A program made the position numbers and the translations under genes. 64,000 nt of DNA from NCBI GenBank assembly GCA_024867545.1, contig JANFNE010000003.1, positions 186,001 through 250,000 of the forward strand, given 5' to 3'. Within the stretch, counting starts at the first letter, position 1, and the number at the start of each line of letters is the position of its first letter. This stretch comes from Phytopythium helicoides (lineage: Eukaryota > Oomycota > Peronosporomycetes > Pythiales > Pythiaceae). Under the pieces are notes generated by a model. That model searched no databases and was not told the DNA's origin. It was given only the letters and a program-made list of their open reading frames with translations. Below are positions 11,890-20,440 of the stretch, piece by piece.

Positions 11890-12924
11890 AGCTCCAGCAC
11901 GAGACGAGCGTAGTGTTTTCGTGTCATATCCCCAATATACGAACTCCGTTGTCGGCGCTCTTGTTGCTGGAGTCTGCTTCATGTCTGTGCTCGGTGTTCA
12001 TTCGAATGCTGAGCGAATCAATATTGTTTGGCACTACCGACTTCACCACTTGCCCCACATTGATGGTGACTTGGTCGGAATCTTCGCCCCACCGCGCATC
12101 CGGTGGATTGTCAAGGGAATTGATGCCTCGAAGGGCTTCTACAATCAGGAAATCCACGAGAGCGAGTGCCGACGTCGACGTCCTCGATCAATAAAGCCAG
12201 GTGAATCAGAGCTAATTGGCGTGAGCTGCTGTCCACATAGTCTGTCGACAGCAGCTCACGCCCACACACAGACTGATGAAGTTCACTCAGAAGCAGTCTC
12301 GTTCGAGACGACTGCTGCGGTACAGGACTCCAGCGTCTGCCATAGCGGGTAGAGAGAGGGCAGAGCTTGTATCTCAGCTCTGTGATGTTCCCATAATGGG
12401 TCTCGTTGACGGATTGGTGGGCATGCTGAGCATCATTTGATGCGTTTGCAGCAGCACTTCAGTGAAGACTTCGAGAAGTCGTCGGTTCACTTGGATTGAA
12501 CACTCTGCGACTCGTCTGACATGGCTACACTCCCAGCTGTGACAGCGTGCAACGCTCTGAACACGACAGGTGTCTGGTGTTGTGGCGCAGACCACATCAA
12601 TGGCTCATTCGACTGCACTCGCCAAGTGTCTGGTGCGGGATTCTTGAACAGTTGGCATGTCATTACTGAGATTTTAGTCTGTCGAAAGATCATTAGCTAT
12701 GCAGGTAAAGCAGTTGCGCACTGCGGCACCCAGTGATTTCACCTACCTACGAGTCGACTCAAGGCGAACAGTACACGCACCTGGGTGATGACTGGGGCCC
12801 CACGAACAGCAAAGTAGCCTCGCTTGCCCCATGAGCGCCTTGATCTCCGTTTCAGAATCCGTCAAGGAGCTTGGAGGTGAACTAATCCAAAGCTAAGCGG
12901 TCAAGATGCAGCGACCCCCAGGTC
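11890..12924. other. Intergenic spacer with a perfect inverted repeat
   Basis: About 1 kb between paralogues 2 and 3 with no supported gene. The notable element is the hairpin at 12218-12262, listed separately. Confidence 0.4.
12218..12262. repeat. Perfect 16-bp inverted repeat
   Basis: GGCGTGAGCTGCTGTC at 12218-12233 is followed after 13 nt by its exact reverse complement at 12247-12262. It lies about 330 nt downstream of the stop of paralogue 2. It could act as an RNA hairpin in a 3' region or be a remnant of a mobile sequence; its role is not known. Confidence 0.7.
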
Positions 12925-12941
12925 TTCTCACTTTCCAATCT
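12925..12941 (+). promoter_or_regulatory. Shared core-promoter motif, paralogue 3
   Basis: TTCTCACTTTCCAATCT, identical to the element before paralogue 2, ends 47 nt before the ATG at 12989. Confidence 0.5.
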
Positions 12942-12988
12942 TCCTTCCAGCGCCACAAGCAGCTCTTCTCTCCTCTTCCTCCAGTACC

Positions 12989-13626
12989 ATGGTTCGCGTC
13001 TCGCTCCTCGTCGCTGTGCTCTCGCTCGTCTCGCTCCCGTCAATCGCGCCGAGGACTGTGACGAGACCACCCAGACTTGGCTTGACGAGAATGCCTTCGA
13101 CCTACCTCAGTGACCTCGACACTGCCTGCGCAGCGAACAGTGTACCGAGGCGTGCTTGCAGGAGATCGACTACGTCCACTCGGATGTTCCCGACTGCGTC
13201 GCATCGGATGGCATCAATTACTACGAAGAGCTCAGCAACCGCTATGTCTGCTCGTCGACTTCGACTGCGGGGTCCGCTTCGACCTCGGGCTCTGAGACGA
13301 CTACCAGTGAGACCAGCTCAACCACCACCTCTGGATCGGAAGCATCGGAAGAAACCGAGGAACCGACTGACGCGCCGGTGGAGACGACAGATACCCCAGA
13401 GCCTTCAACTGAGGACTCCGGAAGCTCTGAGCCCGTGACTGAGAGCAGCGCCGCCTCAGAAGCGACGGAGTCGGCGTCATCTGCATCGACTGAATCTTCA
13501 GCCTCGGCTTCCGCATCGGCTTCCGCTTCCGCCTCCGCGTCGCAAAGTTCAGGTGCTGCTGATATCGCTGGAAGTGCTGTCGGATCGCTTATCGTTGCGG
13601 GAACGCTCGCGATGCTGGCTGCCTAG
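12989..13626 (+). pseudogene. Cys-motif/Ser-Thr-rich secreted protein, paralogue 3, three frame changes
   Basis: The start and signal peptide match paralogue 2 (MVRVSLLVAVLSLVSLPS). Coding then changes frame by single bases near 13035, 13095 and 13140, after which one frame stays open from 13156 to the stop at 13626 and carries the VPDC motif, DGINYYEEL, a Ser/Thr/Glu-rich stalk and a hydrophobic tail (GSLIVAGTLAMLAA). Only one Cys module is present, against two in paralogues 1 and 2. The promoter motif is fully retained. Three indels within 110 nt point either to a young pseudogene or to poor base accuracy here. Confidence 0.7.
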
Positions 13627-13960
13627 GCGTCGAGTGTCGGATACCTTCTCGTTGATTTGATACTCGTCCACAAATACAGCATTCAGTGCTCGTTTCACTC
13701 CGTTCAATAACCCGCCCCTTGGTCTTTTCAGTCTTGTCGACTTCATAGTTGTTGATTTCTGTGGTAGATCGAGAGCGCTGGCTATCCCCCAACACAACCA
13801 AGAAAAGCCATTGCGATCGACACGGGTTCACGTCAATGATGTGTCGGTGATATGGTCCATCATGGCGTCTATCAAATACATTTATGATATCCGACTTTCA
13901 GTATGGACCACGAACAGCAAATGCATGCAGTCTACACCGGTGGAGGCAAGGCCCCGATGC

Positions 13961-13977
13961 TCCTCACTCTGCAATCT
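13961..13977 (+). promoter_or_regulatory. Variant of the shared core-promoter motif, paralogue 4
   Basis: TCCTCACTCTGCAATCT differs slightly from the element before paralogues 2 and 3 and keeps the same distance (about 56 nt) from the ATG at 14033. Confidence 0.4.
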
Positions 13978-14032
13978 CCCTTCAAGCCGCGCAAGCAACT
14001 CCCTTCCGTACACCCAGTCGCGATAAACCGTG

Positions 14033-14668
14033 ATGCTTCGCGTCTCGCTTCTCGTCACCTGCACTGGCGTGTGCTTTGCTCCATGATGTCCACGCACAAG
14101 ATTTGTGTGACGACAAATACGAGGCTTTTCTTGATGAGAAGTATGGTGAATACGCCCAAGACATCAGTACCGATTGTGCCGAGGGGTGCACAGAGGCGTG
14201 CTTGGACGAAATCTTCTTCGTGCAGTCGGACTTTCGAGGATTGCATCTCTCCAGATGGAGTCAACTACCGTGCAGAACTTCTTGCGCTTTATGTCTGCTC
14301 TTCGTCAGCCTCCGCTTCGGGCTCTACCTCCACATCAATTTCCAGTGAATCGAGTTGGACGAGCACCACTTCGTCGGAAGCAACTGGAGAAACCGAGGCG
14401 CCTACCGACACCCCTCTCGTGACCACTGCAACGCCGTCCACTGACAACTCGATCACGTCCGAGCCTGTGGAGGATGAGAGCAATACTGCGTCCGAAGAAA
14501 GCGAGTTGTCCGCTTCTGCCAGCGCCTGAATCTTCGGCATCTGCTTCGGCGCCAACTTCTGCCTCCGCTTCGGCTTCGGCTTCGCAAGATTCGGGGGCTG
14601 TTTCGGTTGCAAGCAGTGCCCTCGGATCCTTTGTCGTCGCCGGAGCCCTGGCAATGCTGGTGATGTAG
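14033..14668 (+). pseudogene. Cys-motif/Ser-Thr-rich secreted protein, paralogue 4, frame-broken
   Basis: It starts MLRVSLLV like the other members, then shifts frame near 14060, 14235 and 14520. Recognisable parts are a signal-peptide core, a Cys module (CAEGCTEACLDE then an EDC/DGVNYRAEL segment), a Ser/Thr/Glu stalk, and a C-terminal SASASAS stretch ending in a hydrophobic tail (GSFVVAGALAMLVM). Like paralogue 3 it has one Cys module, so the cluster holds two two-module and two one-module members. As with the neighbours, real decay and assembly indels cannot be separated from the sequence alone. Confidence 0.65.
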
Positions 14669-14831
14669 GCGTAGTCGGAAATGAGCTCACGCAGCTCCAA
14701 TTTCTTGGTAAATGCACATCAGTTTGTTTAAACAATCTGAAGCGGACAACGCTTCAAGAATAGCCAAACCGTTCCAGTTGTCCAACATCTTGCAACCAAC
14801 CAAACAGAAAAAGTCGATCTGTCGCGGCTTC

Positions 14832-16491
14832 ATGAGTAGTAGCGGGTCGGGAGGCGGGCTTGAGCTCGCAATCACGTACTTCACAGGTCAAACTTGCAGT
14901 CAGTCGCCAACGTCCATTGTCTTCTCGCCGCAGTCGAGCTGCGCAGAAGAAATCCAGAGCTGCACAAATGAGAGCATCTCGTCTTCGTACACGGTCAACT
15001 GCTCAACGGATCGAGCAGTGTACTCAAGCAATGTGTTCGATTCCAAGACTTACTTGCTGATCGATGAGTTCACGGACGATGAGTGCAGCGAGTATTCGAG
15101 CAGCCAAGCATTTATCATGGCTGAGGTTTGTCAGGTTGCCAACTCGTTTAGCAGCGTGATTGGGAAAGTTTTCAAAGACGGATCAGCCAATCTTGCTTAC
15201 TACAATGACAGTGTCACGTGCGATTGCAGCATGTACTTTAACATGAACATAAGTGCGAGCTATTTAGAAGACCACACGTGTCTTTCAAGGCAGGCATCCG
15301 GCGTAACATACTTCCGTGCCTACACAAATCGAGAATCTAGGTCTACTTCGGAGTCTGCATCATCATCGCGATCCTCGTCGTTAGCAACTTCGTCCACTTC
15401 AGCATCAGCATCGGATGCGGGAGGAGGATTAAGTTCCAGCACCTGGAGCGTAGGAGCAATGGTCGTCGTCTCGATTGCAGCTGGAATCGTGCTGTTGGTA
15501 GCATTCCTGTTCTTCATCTTGCGATATCGGCGGCGGCGAATGGAGATTTCCGAAACGATTGCTCCCAACGGATTCTCGAATAAAAAGGATGGACTTTGGG
15601 ACGACGATGAGATTCTGGCCTCTCGAATCGTTCGCGCTGACGTTGGCATCAAAGACCTTATCAACCACGGTGCTTTTGGAGAGGTTTACGTTGGTACCTT
15701 CAACAATCAGACTGTTGCTATCAAGATGTTGCCTCGAGAATTCCGAAAGAGCATTGAGAAGGTAAACCTTATCTTGTCAGAGGCGAAGCTAATGGCTCGC
15801 ATGGATCACAATCGCATTGTTCGGCTCATCGGTGTCGCTTGGAACTCGCTCAGCGATCTATGCGTTGTTTCCGAGTTCATGAGCGGTGGTGACTTGCGTG
15901 CATTGCTAAACAAGTACGAGCAAGACCCTGCAAACCACCCGATCGGCTTTAACTTCGACAAGATGAAGATTGCGATCCACGTAGCCAATGCACTCGTGTA
16001 TCTGCACTCCTTGCAGCCAAAGGTACTGCATCGCGACCTCAAGTCCAAGAACATTCTGCTTTCCCAGGATCTGGACGCCAAGTTAACGGATTTTGGGATA
16101 TCCCGTGAGAAAGTCGACAAAACCATGACTGCTGGGGTTGGCACCTCGCTATGGATGGCTCCTGAGGTCCTCTGGGCGAGCGGTACGATGAGAAAGCCGA
16201 CATCTTTTCATTTGGCGTGGTGCTAGGCCGAGCTTGATTTGCATTCTCTGCCGTATACCTCGGCAAAGAAAACGTCAGCCGGCGCAGTCAAGTCGGACGC
16301 GGCTGTGCTTCAGCTCGTCTCGGTCGGTAGACTGCACGTGAATTTTTCCGACGCAACGCTACCCTCCTTGAGGGACCTTGGTCTACGGTGCGTTGCACTG
16401 GACCCAACGCTGCGACCAACTGCTGCCTGAGGTGCTATACCAGCTCACGACGATCGCCAGGAACGAGCTGCAAGCGAACATTGATCCGTAG
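14832..16491 (+). CDS. Receptor-like TKL-type protein kinase, frame-broken near the C-terminus
   Basis: An extracellular region of about 195 residues with many Cys and NxS/T sites is followed by a Ser-rich stalk, one transmembrane helix (VGAMVVVSIAAGIVLLVAFL) and a basic stop-transfer (RYRRRR), then a kinase domain. Visible kinase motifs are HGAFGEVYVG (nucleotide loop), VAIKML (catalytic Lys), HRDLKSKNIL, DFGIS and GTSLWMAPEVL. The activation region is intact, but the first frame stops at 16226; homologous reading continues by one-base shifts near 16183 and 16215 (KADIFSFGVVL, then ELDLHSLPYT) and near 16430 to a stop at 16491. No signal peptide is seen at the ATG at 14832, and the frame is open back to 14712, so the true 5' end may be missing or shifted. 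It would transmit a surface signal by Ser/Thr phosphorylation; the ligand is unknown. Confidence 0.8.
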
Positions 16492-16610
16492 TTCATGTAA
16501 AACACCCATTTCGTTGCAACCGAACCTCCTACTATCTTATGTATCCTTCAATCGCTCGCAGCATCCGTGGCGGTCGGCCGGTGGGTCGCGACGCTGGAAG
16601 GCGTGGCGCT

Positions 16611-18018
16611 CTATTCGTCGTCCTCCTCCTCGCTCTCCGACTCGGGCGTCTCGAGCCACGTGAGCCACGTCGAAGTCTGGATGATAGCCTTCATACGGCC
16701 GGGCACTTCGCTGTCCACGTCGTACTTGTACTCGAAGAAGGCGGCGTCCTCAATGATGTCGAGACTGTAGAGCGCCATGAAGCACTTCTCGAGCAGGCCC
16801 TTGGGGAAGTCGTGCTCGTTCAGGAACACCTGCAGTGCATACAGACCCTCAACCTGGTTCATCTTGTCCGACTCGGCGAGCGCCAGCTTGAGCAGCTCGC
16901 CGTACTCGGGCAGCGCGATCCAGTTGGCGCTGGCCTTGGCGACGTCGGCGGCATCCGCCGTGATGGCCTCAACCACGACGCCACCACCCGGCGTGCCCTT
17001 GGCCGCGAAGATCGTCTTGGCAGCGGCCGCAAGGGCCTCGCCCTTCTTGCCCGTCGCCAGCACCTCCTTGATAATGTCGCGGTCAGCCTCGGCCTTCTTG
17101 GCAGGCCTCCTCCTTGGCGCGCGCCTTCTCCTCGGCCGCGAGGCGCTTGGCCTCCTCGGCGGCCTTGCGCTCCTCCTCGGCCTTCTTCTTGCGCTCCTCG
17201 CGCTTCTGCTGGGCCAGCGCCTTCTTGTCATTCTGCGCCGGCGCCGGCGCCGCCGCGGGCTTGTCACTCACGCGCATGTTGTTGAACGCGCTCGACATGC
17301 CTCCGTCGCGGTCCTCCCGTCCAAATCGGTCTCCTCCGCCAAAGCGGTCTCCTCCAAAGCGGTCCTCGCGTCCAAAGCGGTCTCCTCCTCCCCCAAAGCG
17401 TCCGCCGCGGTCTCCAAAGCGGTCTCCTCCACCGAAGCGGTCTCCTCCTCCAAACCGGTCTCCTCCTCCTCCTCCTCCGCGTCCAAACGCGCCAGACCAC
17501 TTGTCGTCCCCTCCGCGCGGGGCGCTGTCCCCCGACATGCCCTCCCCGCGTCGCTGCAAATTCAGCCGCATGTGCGCGGGGCGCTCCTCCTCGCGAAAGT
17601 CGCCGCGCGCCGGGCGGTCGAAGCGCGACGGACCGTCGCGGAAGCCTCCGCCGCCGCCGCCTCCGCGCCAGCTGCCGCCCTCATCTCGTCCGCCAAACCT
17701 GTCGCCGCCGCCAAACCGGTCGCCGCCGCCAAACCTGTCGCCGCCGCGATCGCCACGCCACTGGTCCGACTGGTCGCTGCGCGAGGGCTCGCGGTCGTAG
17801 CCTCGGCGCCCTCCGCGCCCGCCAAAGTCGTCGTCGTCGTCCGTGCTGCATGCAGGGGCGTGAGCGTGAGCCGCCTGTCTCCTAGACTTGGTTTTTGTAT
17901 ACACAGAGGAAGACGCCTACCGCGCGCGAGGACCCGAGGGCAGCGCCGCGCCTGGGATGTAGCTGGCCGCCTGGTCGCCGAGGAACTCGCCCAGCCCGAT
18001 CTTCTTGCCGCGCACCAT
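16611..18018 (-). CDS. Translation initiation factor: eIF4B-like N-terminus, FGG-repeat middle, W2-like C-terminus
   Basis: Exon 1 (18018-17921) encodes MVRGKKIGLGEFLGDQAASY, which resembles the start of eIF4B-type factors (K..L.DFL). A 75-nt intron (17846-17920, GTAGGC to GCAG) joins in phase to an exon rich in DRFGGGDRFGG repeats, then a Lys/Glu/Ala-rich helical stretch, then a helical domain (DIIKEVLATGKKGEALAAAA onward) ending in the acidic/aromatic tail STWLTWLETPESESEEEDDE. That end is typical of W2 domains of eIF5, eIF2B-epsilon and eIF4G. One base too many near 17103 interrupts the frame; without it the gene encodes 443 residues. The product probably helps load mRNA onto ribosomes through RNA binding (Gly-rich region) and W2 contacts with other factors. 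Human eIF4B has no W2 domain, so the assignment is by parts. Confidence 0.75.
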
Positions 18019-18826
18019 GCTCGTTGCGGTCGGTTGGAAGCGTCGGCGAGAGAGCTTTTCTTGCGGGACACGTACCCAGGCCGGAAATGGGTGGTGAGGT
18101 GGCCTTGGACGCGGGATGGCCGGGAGAGTGGGGAGTTTTTTGTGGCCAATCAGAAAACGACGCTACAGTACCAGGCGGAAAATGGGGGGAGGGAGCTTTT
18201 TTTGTTGGTGGTGGTGTTGGTGTCTCAACATGGAGAGTGATGGAGGAAAGTCAACGGAAGTGGGCGGTTTTGATATGGAGAGAGTGGGAACGCCAGCTAT
18301 CGCCTAGCGAGGACATTTGTCCGCACGATTATCGGTTGCTTGGGGAATTTGTCTACAAAATGTGATGGGATGAGCTGCAGTCTGGCAGCTTTCTTGGCGT
18401 CGTGACTTGATCAATCGAGAAAAAGCTCTTGCCAGCATTTTCACAGCGAGGCGAATGGCGCCTGATCGAGGATGACACACTTGAAAAAGCTCTCCGAAGC
18501 CAACTCCAATTTGGCTATCGGGTTTTGAAGCAAAAAAGTCTGGACGCTTGTAGTATCCCGAGTAGGATGGCTTGACTTGGAGATGGCGGAGAGAACGCTA
18601 GCCGCCGCTGGATGCATGGACGGACAGCGAGGTTACCTGCCATCATACAACGAGATTCCTAGAATGAAACACTCGGCGTGGTGTAAAACTCCAGTCTGCT
18701 CTGCCTCAACCGCTTCAACTAGGTCAAGTAGTAACATGCAACGGGTGTGATCGAATGCATCGCTTTTTATTGAGTTGGGATAACATATAGCGTGGATCGA
18801 GAAGACTATGGTACACGAGCTGGCAT
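18019..18826. other. Intergenic spacer
   Basis: About 800 nt separating two minus-strand genes. It contains a CCAAT box (18147-18151) and a GGTGGTGGTG stretch near 18205 upstream of the translation factor; nothing else is recognised. Confidence 0.4.
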
Positions 18827-19996
18827 TTACCAGACGAAGCAGTCACGGGGCTGGAACCACGTGCGCTGGGGCATCCGCCGCATCGGCTGCTGGACGTAGT
18901 AGTAGGGCATGCGGATCTCGAGCGTGCCGTCCTCGTACAGCTGCTGCGTGGCTTCGTCCATGTTGAGCACATTGCGCGGGAAGCGCTCCGTGATCTCGAA
19001 TCGCCCGAAGGTCGGCGCGCCGCTGAAGCGAGACACCATCAGGTCCTTCTGAGTCGGCAGCTTGAAGCCCGATATCCGCAGCACGCCCGCCTGTTCGGCC
19101 CACTGCACGCGCACATTGCGCTGGTCCGTGTCGTGCAACTTGGCTAGGAGGTAGATACCGTCCGGTCGTCGCTGCAGCTGGTAGTACGGCCGCCACACAG
19201 GCAGCGCGCTCAGGTCGATCCGCATCGGGGCAGCGGGAGCTACCATCGCCGGTCGAGTCGGAGCAGCAGGCGCCGCGACTTCGCTCTCGTCTTCATCGCT
19301 CATTGCCTCGTCAGGCTCCTCGTCCTCTTCGTCCTCATCTTCGTCCACGTCCTCGTCTTCAACTTCCTTGGATTCGTCCATGTCCTGGTCGTCCAGCTTG
19401 ATCTCAACCGTAGGCTCAGAGGATTGCTGTGAAGCGGCAGTCTCTTCTTCCGCGTCGTCGTCGTCCTGCATTTCTTCCTCCTTAGCAACCTCTTCCGCCT
19501 CTTCTGTGGGCTGCTGCTCGGGTACTGGAGTCGCCGGTGGGGTCAGCGACGGGAGGAACGCCTCGAGCAAACACTCGCCCAATTGCTTGAGCTTGGCGCT
19601 CTGAGCCTTCATGGCGTCAGCAGGCGCAAACAGGCTCTGGATGAACACGACGAGTGCCTTGCGCGCGTCCTTGACTTCGGAGTTGCCATAGCTCAGGATG
19701 TCATCGAGCTCGCACAGATAGCGCGTGAGCAGCTCGGCCTGCTCCTTGACCTGGTAGTCGAACGCCCCCAGCTCGGTGCGAACGCGCTTGGCAACACCCT
19801 GGGCCTCTTCCTCGCTGACGGCCCCCTCCTCTCGCTTGATCTGGGTCTGCAACCGCCACTTGGTGCCGCACGCTAGTGCTGCGAGGTGCACGCGTCGACT
19901 GGGCAGACGCTGCTCGAGCTTGTCCTGCACCTGCTTGACCTTCTGCTCAATTGATGCGAGGCGGGCCATGGCCTGCTTGGCTTGGTCCTCCTCCAT
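18827..19996 (-). CDS. BAG domain plus alpha-crystallin (small heat-shock) fusion protein
   Basis: A 389-residue reading from the ATG at 19996, set in a favourable context (gcagcaATGg); the frame is open to an upstream ATG at 20092 that would add a Thr-rich leader. Residues about 1-45 are coiled-coil-like; about 85-145 contain a BAG-like helix (LLTRYLCELDDIL...VKDARKALVVFIQSL) as used by Hsp70 nucleotide-exchange co-chaperones. A long acidic region (about 160-260) follows. The C-terminal 110 residues read as an alpha-crystallin fold (WAEQAGVLRISGFKLP, RFEITERFPRNV, YEDGTLEIRMPYY). The combination suggests a cytosolic chaperone that holds unfolded clients and couples them to Hsp70. Consensus heat-shock elements lie about 190-235 nt upstream, which supports the assignment and predicts heat induction. 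Confidence 0.85.
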   Translation of the reverse strand: MEEDQAKQAMARLASIEQKVKQVQDKLEQRLPSRRVHLAALACGTKWRLQTQIKREEGAVSEEEAQGVAKRVRTELGAFDYQVKEQAELLTRYLCELDDILSYGNSEVKDARKALVVFIQSLFAPADAMKAQSAKLKQLGECLLEAFLPSLTPPATPVPEQQPTEEAEEVAKEEEMQDDDDAEEETAASQQSSEPTVEIKLDDQDMDESKEVEDEDVDEDEDEEDEEPDEAMSDEDESEVAAPAAPTRPAMVAPAAPMRIDLSALPVWRPYYQLQRRPDGIYLLAKLHDTDQRNVRVQWAEQAGVLRISGFKLPTQKDLMVSRFSGAPTFGRFEITERFPRNVLNMDEATQQLYEDGTLEIRMPYYYVQQPMRRMPQRTWFQPRDCFVW

Positions 19997-20186
19997 TGCT
20001 GCTCTTGTAGCTGTCGTTGTTGTTGTCGTGGTGGTGCTTTTGATGCACGTGGTGAATTGGTAAGTGAGTGCTTCAACTGCTGAGCTCCTCATGGTGGTGC
20101 GGTCTCAGCTGAAACATTTAGACTTGGATTTTGTATGCGAAGCGATCGCTGCTACGTGTGACAAGCCAACATTCGAGTACTGTCGC

Positions 20187-20230
20187 GAATGTTCGGCCGA
20201 TAGAAAACGCCAGAACGTTCGAGACCATTC
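20187..20230. promoter_or_regulatory. Heat-shock elements
   Basis: GAATGTTC at 20187-20194 and GAACGTTC at 20213-20220 are perfect GAAnnTTC pairs. The second continues in register as GAC at 20223-20225 and TTC at 20228-20230, giving four alternating nGAAn units with one mismatch. They sit upstream of the BAG/alpha-crystallin gene and should bind HSF. Confidence 0.75.
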
Positions 20231-20268
20231 GATTGGCTGATAACTTGTAGTCTGGACATTGATTGGCT
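20231..20268 (-). promoter_or_regulatory. Paired inverted CCAAT boxes
   Basis: GATTGGCT occurs at 20231-20238 and again at 20261-20268, exactly 30 nt apart, next to the heat-shock elements. Read on the minus strand both are CCAAT boxes (AGCCAATC), a common NF-Y partner of HSF in stress promoters. Confidence 0.55.
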
Positions 20269-20440
20269 AAAAAGATGAGGTGAGACATGACATGATCACG
20301 TAGCGAATATCTGTGTCCTATTTCAATAGTCGTTTATATCGATCTATTGTAGATAAAAAGAACAATAAATGACATTATAAACAGGACACAAGGTACAGAT
20401 GGCTACATGTTTCCTGACGCGCTTCAACATGATCTTCGTC

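Noticed and set aside
9514..14668. Firm naming of the Cys-module proteins as elicitins
   Set aside because: The Cys count and spacing differ from the six-Cys elicitin pattern (short C-x3-C and C-x4-C spacings, extra Cys), so only a loose resemblance is stated.
17114..17800. Long plus-strand open frame rich in SPPPKRSPPPNR
   Set aside because: It is the antisense shadow of the FGG repeats of the translation factor; GC-rich repeats keep the opposite strand open, and no start context or domain is present.
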